Assembly: GCA_964019335.1 (NCBI GenBank)
Contig: OZ025648.1
Coordinates: 1,054,001 to 1,118,000, forward strand
Direction of reading: 5' to 3'
Source of the DNA: Diplonema japonicum
Lineage: Eukaryota; Euglenozoa; Diplonemea; Diplonemida; Diplonemidae
DNA: 64,000 nucleotides
This document shows, one piece after another, positions 45,144 to 54,716 of the stretch; the stretch's first letter is position 1, and each line of letters opens with the position of its first letter. The notes below the pieces were generated by a model. The model saw only the letters and a list, made by a program, of their open reading frames with translations, was not told the DNA's origin and ran no database searches. The position numbers and the translations under genes were made by a program.

Positions 45144-46684
45144 ATGGGAGGGCATCACCACCACACCCTTGGGCATCACCACCACCATCACCACCACCAC
45201 CACCACCACCACCACCACCATCACCACCGTTCCCACCACTATGCAATGCATGCCATGCCCATTAATATGGGGTACCACCTTCCCTATTACCCGAACCCCA
45301 TTAAGTCGGAGTTTGAAAAGCCGCCGCCAAGGAAGAAGGAGGACCGCCCGTGCTACGCGCTGTCGATGGCTCTGCTGAACACGTATAAAGATATTAACTC
45401 GAAGTATTTCACGGTGAAGCGAAAGAACACCGGCGGCTGCAACAACGGATTCGACGATGAAAACGGCAACTATGTGATCCATCAGGGTGAGGAGATCAAC
45501 GGGCGGTACCTCGTCCACAGTGTGCTGGGAATGGGCTCTTTCGGTGTTGTGGTCAAGGCGTACGACACGGTGGACAGGGTCCCCGTCGCACTCAAGATAA
45601 TCAAAAACAAGAGAATCTTCACATCGCAATCGCAGATAGAAATCAACTTCCTCTTCCACATGAAGCGGGTTGCTTCTGACGACTGCAACATCGTCTCAGT
45701 CATCGATCACTTCACGTGGAACAACCATGCTGTCATTGTCATGGAGCTGTTGTGTATTAATCTGTACGAACTGCTCCGGCTGACAGAGATGAAGGGCGTC
45801 CCGCTTGTCCCTGTCGCTGGTGTCGGTCGGGAACTGCTCAAGACGCTCAGCTTCCTCCGTTCGGAGCGAATCGTGCACTGCGATCTGAAACCAGAGAACA
45901 TCCTCTTGCGGTCGCGCGACTCCTCCCGCGTCAAGGTTATCGACTTCGGTGCCGCTTGCTCACGGGGCCAGACTATCTACAACTATATCCAAACGCGATT
46001 TTACCGGGCTCCGGAGGTTATTCTAGGTTTGAAAAAAAAAAAAAAAAAAAAAAAAAAAAGATTTTCTCTTTTTTTTTTCATAACAAACATCAGGCATCCC
46101 TTACTCCCACCCCATTGACATGTGGTCTTTGGGAACCGTGCTGGTTGAGCTTCATGTTGGGAAGCCTTTGCTTGAAGGGCAGTGTGAACTGGGGCAGTTG
46201 AATAAAGTATGAAAAAAAAAAGAAAGGAGGGGGAAAAAACTTTTTTTTCAAACCCCAGATGGTCGAGGTCCTTGGCCCGCTTCCCACCGATCTCGTTATG
46301 CGTGCGTCTCGGGAAAAGTTGAAAAAGTACTTTACTCGTGAGTCTGATGACGCAGAGTGGCAGTTGAAACCACCTCCGACACCCTTGGCACCATCCCCTA
46401 CTTTAGAGGACCTTCTTAGTTCTAGCGGCCCTTCCACTTTCGGGCACAGCAACGATGAGTACAAAATATTTAAGGATTTCATAAAGCAAGCTCTTGCTTA
46501 CTCCCCCGAGAAGCGATTACTACCCAATGACGGGCTGAATCATGATTTCATCGTAAAGCTATCAGGACAAAAGCGCCCCTCTGGAGATGAGGAAGAGGAG
46601 GAAGAAGAAGAAGAAGAAGACGAGGAAGAGGAAGAAGAGGAAGAGGAAGAGGATGTCTCGTCCCAAGGTTTGAAAGAGAAATAG
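45144..46684 (+). CDS. DYRK-family dual-specificity protein kinase
   Basis: Three exons (45144-46026, 46094-46206, 46259-46684) give 473 residues. A natural run of 18 His with few interruptions (residues about 4-34) opens the protein, as histidine repeats in DYRK1A do, although there they lie at the other end. The kinase domain follows the DYRK-type NGRYLVHSVLGMGSFGVVVK. VALKIIKNK carries the ATP lysine. HCDLKPENILL is the catalytic loop with the DYRK-type Cys. IDFGAACS is the metal-binding motif. IYNYIQTRFYRAPE is the activation loop with the Y-x-Y autophosphorylation site. IPYSHPIDMWSLGTVLVEL comes from exon 2. C-terminally an acidic run (EEEEE, about 442-462) follows. All catalytic residues are present, so it is predicted active in cytosol or nucleus. 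Introns 46027-46093 and 46207-46258 have A-rich 5' parts. Confidence 0.92.
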
Positions 46685-47917
46685 AAACATGAGGCAATTT
46701 GTTAAGTCTGGAGAAAGCGAAAACAGGGGGGGCAGCTTGAAATGATTGTTCTTAGAAAAGTTTTTTGTACTGTAGGCCTAACCTTTTTTTTTTTTCTTTT
46801 TTCTATTCTCTATGTGAAGTATTTTTATTTTTTTTAAAGTATACATGTAACCCTTGGAAAAAGGAGGGAGAATTGAGGGAAAGGGGGGTGTCATCACTTT
46901 CCTTGTATTTTTATTTTCCTCAAGAAGGGGGGGAAGTTACATGTAGTTGATACTCAAAGTTCATTTTTTTTTTAAGCCCTTGTGCTTTATTTTTCTCCCC
47001 CTCCAATTCTCACCGCTTGATTTTTGTTGATAAAAAAAAAAAAAAAAAAAAAAAAGAAGAAATAGAATTTATTAACGAGAAGAGAAGTTAGTACTACTGC
47101 TCTCCAAAAAAAAAAAAAAAAAAGTAAACAAAACAAAAAAAAGGGGGTGTATTTTTACTTTAGGTCCCTAGCCAGAAAAGAAAAGAAGGGAAAGAAATGT
47201 AATCAAGCATTTCGTTTCCCCCTCACAGTGAATTTTGATCGATCTGTGTACTTTCTTGTTGAAACAAAAAAAAAGGGAGGTTGCTAGCGGTCCTTAACAA
47301 ATTCAGTAGTTTTTTTTGGGGGGGGGTTTCTTTAACCGGCACGTAACCGGTCTTTTCCTGACCACCCAACTAAAAGAAAAGCGAAGAGAAAAAAGAAAAA
47401 GAAAAAAAAAATTGTGTTGTGAAGATATTTTTTTTCTCATGTGAATATAAAAAAAAAGAAGAGTTTTCCATCCGTTCTTACTGTCTTTTTTCTTTTTTTC
47501 TTCTTTCTTCCCCCCCCCCCCCCCGGTTGGGCTACAAGCCTTCCACAAAAAAGAAAAGTATGTCAAAACTAGTTCCCTCCCTTCCCCACCCCGTTTCCTT
47601 TTTATTTTTATTTCCCCCCCCCTCCTTTCCTTATTGTACTTTCCCCCTTTTAAGATTTCTTTTTTTATATTGTTCCCCCTATCTCTTTAACCTTTTTTTT
47701 TTGTCTCCTTGCCAAAAAAAAAAAGTTTTTTTTTTTAAAAAAAGGGAAAAGAGACTCCCCCCCTCCTCCTCCTCCTCCTCCTCCTCCCTCCCCAATTGTG
47801 AAACCACTCCCTTATTCTTTTCTTTCTTTCTTTCTTTCTTTTTTTTTTTTTTTTCCTATTGTTATTTTTGTATTTTTTTTTGTTCTATTTAAAGTAAACA
47901 CAAATGACAATTTCTCC
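46685..47917. other. intergenic spacer of homopolymers and microsatellites
   Basis: About 1.2 kb with A runs (about 47033-47055, 47107-47123), a C run near 47511-47524, a (CTC)n array at about 47762-47787 and (TTTC)n at about 47817-47840. A few mixed islands show no gene, and long ORFs here are low-complexity. Confidence 0.55.
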
Positions 47918-47957
47918 AGGGCGAACACACACACACAAACACAAACAACAACAGAAA
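47918..47957 (+). promoter_or_regulatory. splice acceptor and (AC)n leader of the 5-phosphatase gene
   Basis: A strong pyrimidine tract ends in TTTCTCCAG at 47919. The remaining leader is an (AC)n/(CAA)n run, and the first ATG after the acceptor is at 47958. This excludes the upstream in-frame ATG at 47904. Confidence 0.55.
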
Positions 47958-49112
47958 ATGGTACACGTGAAACCAACAAAGGCAGGGGAAATGTTGAAAT
48001 GCTGCGTGCTAACCTCGAACCTAGGCACCGCCGGAGAGGACGAAACTGGTGGGGTCCTAAAAAGGTGGGGAGAAGACGTGAGGCGGGTGGTCCAAGACAA
48101 CGACATAGACGTCCTCATGCTGCACCTCCAGGAAATAGGCGGCAAGGCCTACAACGAAAAATTCTACGAGGCCCTGGGTAGAGAAACCGAGGCTTCCCTG
48201 CTAAAAGAATCCGGTTGGAGCACAGGCCTAATGTCACATAACTGCAACGATGCTGACTTCACAGCAGTCGGCGCAATGGTGTTTGTCAAGGAACATGCAA
48301 TGCATAGAGTAGAAATTTACGACTTCATCGATAAAGAGTACAGCAACGGACTTCCCAAAACACTCGTTCAAAGCAGGCAATTTCTGTCAAAGAAATTCGT
48401 CGATGCAGGCGCCTCACGAAAAGGCTGGGTCCGTTACAGGCTACGGATAGACGGCCACGCCTGGGACCTCATAGCTATCCATCTTTACCACGATCACGAT
48501 AACTGGGTAACTTACAACAGCGACAACGGTAAAGGCCCGTCTGCTGAACGGAGAAGCAACGCGTTACGCGAATCCATTTTAGAAGTGGAACATGCTCAAT
48601 GCTCTTCAGGTTTAATACTAGCTGGGGACATGAATTTCCGTGTTGACGGCAAGTGCCTTGTTGAATCTGTTAAAAAACGAAGGAAGACAGCGGAGGTGAA
48701 AATCGACAAAAAGGAGTTTTCATGGGGGCCTGACCAACCGGTGGTGGAGAGTATGTACATTGATAATTGGAAGGATCTGATTGCGTCTTCTTGCAGGGAG
48801 GCGGTTCACAATATTGATAGGATAGAGAGGGAGCTTCAGGTACGGCTGTCGGAACAACCAGTTTCATGGCCGCCAAGCTATCCTCTTACTCCACCGTGCG
48901 ATCCCACTTCTCCTATAAAACTCGCTTATTCCGTGAAGAGGCTGCCGGCGTGGGCGGATCGGATACTGTACACAAGTACTCCTTCGCTCAAAAATATTGC
49001 TTACCGTTCTTTGACGTCTGCTTTGGATCATTCGTTGGTATTTTTGACGTGGGATTCAGATTTGCCCCCTTCTCACCCACAGATTGGGGAAGCTGAAGGT
49101 GTTTCGAGTTGA
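47958..49112 (+). CDS. inositol polyphosphate 5-phosphatase, type I (INPP5A-like)
   Basis: 384 residues, one exon. Hallmarks of the Mg2+-dependent endonuclease/phosphatase fold are all visible: VLTSNLGT near the start, LHLQEIGGKAY (metal-binding Glu), KGWVRYRL, DLIAIHLYHDHDN, ILAGDMNFRVD (family GDFNFR), LPAWADRILY (family PAWCDRIL, here Ala for Cys) and SALDHSLVFLTW (family SDHxPV). The short length without C2, SH2 or proline-rich extensions and the VHLQEVGG-type motif fit the type I enzyme. That enzyme removes the 5-phosphate of Ins(1,4,5)P3 and Ins(1,3,4,5)P4 and ends Ca2+ signalling. No CAAX box is seen at the C terminus (EAEGVSS), so membrane attachment by prenylation, known for the animal enzyme, is not supported. 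Confidence 0.88.
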   Translation: MVHVKPTKAGEMLKCCVLTSNLGTAGEDETGGVLKRWGEDVRRVVQDNDIDVLMLHLQEIGGKAYNEKFYEALGRETEASLLKESGWSTGLMSHNCNDADFTAVGAMVFVKEHAMHRVEIYDFIDKEYSNGLPKTLVQSRQFLSKKFVDAGASRKGWVRYRLRIDGHAWDLIAIHLYHDHDNWVTYNSDNGKGPSAERRSNALRESILEVEHAQCSSGLILAGDMNFRVDGKCLVESVKKRRKTAEVKIDKKEFSWGPDQPVVESMYIDNWKDLIASSCREAVHNIDRIERELQVRLSEQPVSWPPSYPLTPPCDPTSPIKLAYSVKRLPAWADRILYTSTPSLKNIAYRSLTSALDHSLVFLTWDSDLPPSHPQIGEAEGVSS

Positions 49113-49218
49113 GTCCTTTTTTTTTTTTTTTTTCTTTTTTGTTGTTGTCCCCCTTCCCCATTTTGTAATCCGGTTCAGTTTTTTTTTTTATAACAGGGAG
49201 CGGGGGGGGGGGGGGGGG

Positions 49219-49249
<31 letters not shown>

Positions 49250-49600
49250 AAACGTCCTCCTATATGTTTTTTTTTTATATTCCCTACCCCTTCCCCCCCC
49301 TTTTTTTTTCTGCTATTGTTTTTTTTTCTTTTTGTTTGTTTTTTTTTCTCTTTTTCTTCACCCTTTGTACGGACTCCCCCCGCTTTCCTTCTATTTCTCA
49401 TTCATTGTCCTTTTGTAATAAGTAATTTTGTAACTTTCTTAACACCAGCATATTTCACTCGGGCAAATAAAGGAGGGGGCGGCGGGAGTGTGTTCAGGGG
49501 GGAAGAAGGAAAAGAAGAAAGAAAAAAAAAAAACAATGGTAGATAGTCTTTTTAGAAAAAAAGAAGCAGAGATCGCATCTCCAAAAAAAAAAAAGGAAAA

Positions 49601-49634
<34 letters not shown>

Positions 49635-50192
49635 CTTTACTTCCCTCCACTTCTATGCCTTTTCCTCTGATTTCTCTTTTTTTTCTTTTTTACAGGTAGG
49701 TAGGCTTACTACCTAATTGCACCCTGTTTTTTTTAAGTTTTTTTTTTTTTTTTTTTTTTTGGTGGGCCGTTGCTAACCACTACGTTCCTATCATAGTGAA
49801 TTTTTTTTTTTTTCCTTCGGGGTCTTTTTTTCTCCCTTTTTTTCCCCCTTGGTAGTAATTTATTTTCGTTCTTTTTTTTTTTCTCTTCCCTTTTTTTCTT
49901 TTTTTTTTCCCCCACCTCACTGCTCTCACTGCCACTTTGCCATGTGGCACACCCGGGCAAGTCGTGCCACTCCCAAAAACTAATGGCAATTGCTCCTCAA
50001 CCGTCTAACAAACAACACCAAGTACAATCCCTCTAAAGAAAAATTCGCATTCTTTTTTTTGAGGGGGGATGATTGCAGAGTATTCCTCCCCCCCCCCCCC
50101 CCATATGATATAGAGGAGCTATTTCGCGTCCAGTGGCTGGGGGAACCTCTTTTTTTTTTTTTTTCTTCTTTTTTTTTTTTTCATACAAAAAT
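49113..50192. other. intergenic homopolymer-rich spacer
   Basis: T, G and A runs with (GAAA)n at about 49219-49250, an A run near 49600-49624 and a T run near 49738-49760. GTAGGTAGGCTTACTACCTA near 49694-49714 is a short inverted repeat. No gene is convincing. The leader of the next gene consists of T runs (about 50151-50181). Confidence 0.5.
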
Positions 50193-51002
50193 ATGAAGCT
50201 CCATTTTATTGGAGATATTCTGGAATATGTAAGCCGCCGACCGGGAAGCAGCAGGGGAATCACAAAAGAAGTCCTGAAGACAATCTGGTGTGCCACCGCC
50301 GAGTATATCGAAGGCCAGATTCTCTGCCGGAAGGGGGTCAACATCCCAGGTATCGCAACTATACTCCTGAAGCCGGTAGTTTCTGACGCTCTACTGTGGG
50401 GTAAGAAGACTGCCTGGGCACCGACTTTTCGGTTTCAAAGCAATTTCACGTCGCAGCACCAACTGGAAGGAAGTAAGTCCCTTGGCCTCACCATGCAAAA
50501 AGGAGGCTCAATATGCATAATAAGTTATTGCTGCCTAGCAGCTATGACAGGCCTCTCAAAGGATGTTGTGATGAACAGTTTGAAGGACATCTTCCGCTGC
50601 CTAGGCGACATGGCGTACAGGAAGGTGCCTATGTGTGTTGACGTTGGCTTTTGCAAGCTACATATATCAGGTAGGCGGTACGTTACTAAGTGGAACTCCA
50701 TTTTCATGAGGAAGGTGGCTGCGCTGGGAAGGCGTGTGAATAGGAGGAGGGTGGTGGCGCAGGCTACCTTTGCAATGTCTGGCACCTACGACGCTTCGTC
50801 CACTGACGTGTCCCTCCCCATCGATCTTGATGAAGTGCTTTCGTTCAAGTCTTCCACCAGACCTCGCAAGACAGGCCGTCCCCTTACACCCGCCCCACCT
50901 TCTACCGCACGTAGCTCTGTGGCCTCCCGGCCGCATTCCGCCCTCTCTTTCCGCCCGTCCATTTCTACACCTATATTAGCTCAAGGAGCTGAAAAAGAAT
51001 GA
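50193..51002 (+). CDS. CCDC81-like HU-domain protein
   Basis: 269 residues, one exon. The N-terminal part resembles the eukaryotic bacterial-HU-like domains of CCDC81: TIWCATAEYIEGQILCRKGV, then NIPGIATILLKPV, matching the family pattern W.a...YI..QL...KGV.IPG.GTF. The second half carries the paired motif: CCLAAMTGLSKDVVMNSLKD, then DVGFCKLHISGRRYVTKW. The C terminus (about 215-269) is Ser/Pro/Arg-rich. CCDC81 proteins associate with centrosomes and basal bodies in other eukaryotes, so a ciliary role is likely but inferred. The ATG at 50193 follows a long T tract. The extension upstream to 50133 encodes a Phe run and was rejected. Confidence 0.72.
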   Translation: MKLHFIGDILEYVSRRPGSSRGITKEVLKTIWCATAEYIEGQILCRKGVNIPGIATILLKPVVSDALLWGKKTAWAPTFRFQSNFTSQHQLEGSKSLGLTMQKGGSICIISYCCLAAMTGLSKDVVMNSLKDIFRCLGDMAYRKVPMCVDVGFCKLHISGRRYVTKWNSIFMRKVAALGRRVNRRRVVAQATFAMSGTYDASSTDVSLPIDLDEVLSFKSSTRPRKTGRPLTPAPPSTARSSVASRPHSALSFRPSISTPILAQGAEKE

Positions 51003-51313
51003 TTTTTTATTTTAAAAAAAAAGGGGGGGGGTATGTGTTCGTGTGCATTTACATGCGCTGGAGTTTTCTTTTTTTTTTTTTTTGAAATTTATTTTGTCAC
51101 GCGCCATTTTTTTTTTGTGTTGTAGAGGTTTGGCTAAAGAAAGAAAGAAGAAAGATAACGACGAAACAGAGGGGGAAAAAAAATGCGTGTGGGGTTGGGG
51201 CTGGAAAATTAAACAGAGGCATGCTGTATAATGTGAGTACTTTGGGGGCCCTACTCCTTTTTTTTTTTTAAAGAAAAGGGGTTGATTTCATTTTTAACGG
51301 TTTGTACCACACC
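51003..51313. other. intergenic spacer
   Basis: T- and A-runs around a G/A-rich island (51130-51240). Nothing recognisable. The last part, TTAACGGTTTGTACCACACCAG, ends at a likely acceptor (AG at 51314-51315) 16 bases before the channel start codon. Confidence 0.5.
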
Positions 51314-51330
51314 AGGTGCCAACACACGAG

Positions 51331-54300
51331 ATGGATGATCTAGAGCCACGTCGTGACGACAGCGCAAATGGACTTGGCGGGCGAAAAAAGAGCTCACTGA
51401 AAAGCAAGAGATCCTCGAAGGAGATGGAACTGGCGTTCATGCTGGGGTCGCTTCAGACAGGAGACACGGTAGAGCTGGCCGACATGAACGGCGTGAGCAT
51501 GATGGAGACCGCTGAAATAGAAAACCCCCTCGTCGCCCCGAAGGCAGAGGGGAAAAGGAATTCAATGGAAAGGATCGAAACCATCGAGGATAGAAGGCGA
51601 TCAAGCATCATAATGCCCAGAAGGCTTTCCGATAACACAAGGCGGCCCCGAAGACGGTCATCTACTCAGATAGACGAGCACCTTGAAGCAGGGCACATGA
51701 AACCCATCCACTCCAGCCCGAGGATCATTAGAGCACGGTCAAAAACCCTTTCGGGCGGTGCCCTACTCCCTGTAACATCCCCCTTGCCCAGGTCTCCTTT
51801 GTTCGGCGAGACGATGATACTTCCAAAGGGACCAGTCAGACAAGCAACCATCATATCGCAAGAGGAGGGCCCGAGATCGCCGTTCGCAGGAGCGCTGTCT
51901 CTCAGTCTAGGTCCGCCCAATGAGCTTCACATGTTGTGGGACAACTTGGACACCACAAGGAAAGGGTTTCTTTCTTACGAAGAGGTAGGGAATCTACTGG
52001 CAGAGCTTGGTGTGGAGATGGACGACTGGAAGGAGATGGAATTCTACCACCTGATCGACACGGATAGGAACGGGAAGATCACGTTTGCGGAGTTTGCAGC
52101 TGCGTTCATGAAGTTCAAGACCTCAGGTCAGTTCAAGACGGTGTGGTCGTCTGTACGTCTGGCGTGCAGCCTGGCAGCCAGGTCGGGTGTCACCGCAGAA
52201 CAAGTCGTCAAGGTCTGGCAGCGTTATGACAAGGAAAGCGACGAAGAGCTCGGTGCCGAGGAAGTCATGCAGCTTCTTTCTGACCTCGGCCTAGAGCACA
52301 CTCTCGCCGAAGTAGAGGAGGTGGTGAAGGAGTTCGACGTCGATAACTCCGGGAAGCTGTCGTTCCAAGAGTTCGTGAGCATGTTCACCGGCAGGACGCA
52401 GCTTACCGATGATGAGCACCGCTTTGACAGCTGGATGAACGAGGTGCGTACTGTGATAGCTTCACGCCAAATGCACTCACGATCTGTCTACAAGACGAAA
52501 GAGCAGGTCTACGTGGAGAACGCGGAGGAAAGAAAGCTCTGGTATGAAAAGACGTACGTCTACCTCTTATTCTTTTACGCTATGTTCAACTTCCTTGTCC
52601 CTCTTTTTCTCATCTGTTTGAACCGGTTGCCTCTCCCCCTCGCCTCCGCACCCCCCATCATCTACGTCATGCTCGGCACGGATATCATTGCATACTGGTG
52701 GGTCTATATCAACTTTCACCTTCCGAAAGAAAATAACGGTGCGCCTGTGTACGACCCGCCGTCGATCAGGAAGCTGTACTTGAACTCCCGTTTCGCGTTT
52801 GACTTCTTGATTATCCTGCCGTTTGAGCTTGTTGTGGGAATTGTATGGCAGGGAGGCTTCTTGCACCCCGTGTTCCGCCTGAATAAGTTGCTGCTGGTGT
52901 GGTACATGAACGGGTGGTTCGGGCTGTGCTTCAACAGGTTCCTGGGGCCCACATGGGGACGCATTGTGAACGCGTTGTACTGGTGGGCGATGATGGCGCA
53001 TGTGGTGGCGTGTGTGTTCAATGTAGTGGCGATATACGCGGGTGACGAAGACACGAAAATAGTGCTCACTGTGTCTGGGTACTCAGAGCTGTCTATACAG
53101 CACAGATACCTGCAAGCATGCAGCTATTCGGTCAACACCATGGCGGGGCTCAGCAGGGGTGTCTTCCCGCAGAACGACGTGCAGGCGGTGTTCGCATTGT
53201 TCGTCGTCATTATCGGTGTGTTCGTGTACGCCTTGGTGTTAGCTGTAGTGTCTTATGGCCTTTCTGTAAACACCCAAGAAGCCAAGTTCAGGGCTATCGT
53301 CGATGAGGTGAAGGATGTTCTCTCCTCTGAGGTCAATGCAGGCCGTCTCTCATCGTCCTTTGTGCAAGAAGCTGTTGCGTATCACAAGCACGTCTTCACC
53401 TCTACAGGTCTCTTCCACATCGATGAGGACCTGTTGTACGACCTCCCTCCACAGCTGTCTGTCAGCATCGCGCTAGTGGTCGGGAAGCAAACCATTGGAA
53501 GGGTGCCCATCTTCTCGTCGGTGTGTTCCTCAGGAAACGAAGAGTTCATCTACGCCCTGCAACAGTGCCTCCGCCTAGTGGTGTCCCCGCCGAACTACGA
53601 CATTATAGAGAAAGGTGCGGAGGGGCGGGAGATGTACTTCATCACGTCAGGGTGCTGTTATGTGATGAACGAGTTGGACAATGTAGTGCATGTTTTGAAG
53701 CCGGGGGACATGTTCGGGGAGATTGCTTTGCTAGCGTCGGTGCCGAGAACGGCGACCATCCGCGCGGCGGTGTTCTGCAACCTGTTAGAGTTGCAAAGGG
53801 ATGACTTCGATCTTGTGATGGGGAGCTTCCCGTCTCTGCTGAAGTCGATAGAGTCGCAGGCGAGGGACAGGATACGCGTCATCAGGCGGTCGACGTTGCG
53901 GAGAAAAACTATGGAAGGTTTGGATTCAGGGTCGCCACTGGGGAGTGAACCGCAGACGACGGTGGAAAGAACGAGTATCTCGCCGTCGATGAACTCTGCG
54001 TCATCAGGGAAATCGTCTTCATCGTCTGGAGATTCGGAAGGCGACTTGCTAGATTGGATACGGAGGAACAGCAAGAGAATGGTGTCAACCAATTCAGGAG
54101 TCATGAAGAAAGGACACTGGGGGTCACAGCGGAAGAAAGCGTCCCTCCGACGTGTGTCAGTGAGGAGCAACACAGACAGCGCAGCCGACAACGCATCTCC
54201 CCGGGGGTCTGTGTTCTCCACGCTCCTTTCTACAGTGGGCAGCCCCGAGGATGATTCTTTACTCGTACCTTTCCCTGTAGACGCGACTAACCCGGTAAGA

Positions 54301-54465
54301 AGAGTAACTCTCGCTCAGCAAGAGCCAAGCCCGTCAGATGATGTTGGAACGAGCTGGCCCACAGTCGCTGGCCCGATGCATCCTGAACCCGTTAGGGCCC
54401 AACCTGATTTGCAGAGTCGGAAGCACCTTTCAAGTCTCACTAATCAGCTAGATCCAATTGACTAA
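51331..54465 (+). CDS. EF-hand and cyclic-nucleotide-binding ion channel
   Basis: 1,044 residues, one exon. A basic, Ser-rich N terminus precedes four EF-hand-like loops at about residues 205-350: DTTRKGFLSYEE, DTDRNGKITFAE, DKESDEELGAEE (no central Gly, probably inactive) and DVDNSGKLSFQE. Six membrane helices follow (about 410-650). The S4 position (FRLNKLLLVWYMNGWF) has few basic residues. The pore loop YSVNTMAGLSRGVFPQN lacks the GYG potassium filter. A C-linker leads to a cyclic-nucleotide-binding domain with PGDMFGEIALLASVPRTATI, whose Glu and Arg are the phosphate-binding-cassette residues, so it should bind cAMP or cGMP. The C terminus is long, disordered and Ser-rich. The protein is best read as a CNG/HCN-like cation channel gated by both Ca2+ and cyclic nucleotide. 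The ATG is the first after the acceptor. Confidence 0.88.
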   Translation: MDDLEPRRDDSANGLGGRKKSSLKSKRSSKEMELAFMLGSLQTGDTVELADMNGVSMMETAEIENPLVAPKAEGKRNSMERIETIEDRRRSSIIMPRRLSDNTRRPRRRSSTQIDEHLEAGHMKPIHSSPRIIRARSKTLSGGALLPVTSPLPRSPLFGETMILPKGPVRQATIISQEEGPRSPFAGALSLSLGPPNELHMLWDNLDTTRKGFLSYEEVGNLLAELGVEMDDWKEMEFYHLIDTDRNGKITFAEFAAAFMKFKTSGQFKTVWSSVRLACSLAARSGVTAEQVVKVWQRYDKESDEELGAEEVMQLLSDLGLEHTLAEVEEVVKEFDVDNSGKLSFQEFVSMFTGRTQLTDDEHRFDSWMNEVRTVIASRQMHSRSVYKTKEQVYVENAEERKLWYEKTYVYLLFFYAMFNFLVPLFLICLNRLPLPLASAPPIIYVMLGTDIIAYWWVYINFHLPKENNGAPVYDPPSIRKLYLNSRFAFDFLIILPFELVVGIVWQGGFLHPVFRLNKLLLVWYMNGWFGLCFNRFLGPTWGRIVNALYWWAMMAHVVACVFNVVAIYAGDEDTKIVLTVSGYSELSIQHRYLQACSYSVNTMAGLSRGVFPQNDVQAVFALFVVIIGVFVYALVLAVVSYGLSVNTQEAKFRAIVDEVKDVLSSEVNAGRLSSSFVQEAVAYHKHVFTSTGLFHIDEDLLYDLPPQLSVSIALVVGKQTIGRVPIFSSVCSSGNEEFIYALQQCLRLVVSPPNYDIIEKGAEGREMYFITSGCCYVMNELDNVVHVLKPGDMFGEIALLASVPRTATIRAAVFCNLLELQRDDFDLVMGSFPSLLKSIESQARDRIRVIRRSTLRRKTMEGLDSGSPLGSEPQTTVERTSISPSMNSASSGKSSSSSGDSEGDLLDWIRRNSKRMVSTNSGVMKKGHWGSQRKKASLRRVSVRSNTDSAADNASPRGSVFSTLLSTVGSPEDDSLLVPFPVDATNPVRRVTLAQQEPSPSDDVGTSWPTVAGPMHPEPVRAQPDLQSRKHLSSLTNQLDPID

Positions 54466-54689
54466 TATGTATGAAGCATCTCTTTTACAAGAGGATGCCA
54501 GCTCTTTCCCCCTCTTTTTCTTATCTATTTTTCTTCTTTCTTTTCTTTTTTTATTTCTTCTTCCCCCCACTACTCACACCTTTGCTCATACCCGTTGTCC
54601 CGTTCTCCTCCGTTCTAATTCTTTATTTTCAACACACTACGGCGGTTTTTGTTTGTTTTTTTCCCCTCCCACCGGTTTTAAATGCCCAC

Positions 54690-54716
54690 AGGAGGGCGGT
54701 GCCGCCTGTTAATCAC
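54690..54716 (+). promoter_or_regulatory. probable trans-splice acceptor in a short spacer
   Basis: The 251-base gap between two genes is a pyrimidine tract (54500-54600 especially) followed by AAATGCCCACAG ending at 54691, with the ATG 26 bases on. An ATG at 54682 lies before the acceptor. Confidence 0.5.

Noticed and set aside
45150-45235. Polyhistidine run as a cloning tag or vector contamination
   Set aside because: The run is long, interrupted and flanked by natural His-rich sequence of the kinase. No vector sequence is nearby.
54471-54716. N-terminal hydrophobic extension of the J protein
   Set aside because: The Phe/Pro-rich stretch is the pyrimidine tract of the spacer, with an acceptor AG at 54691.
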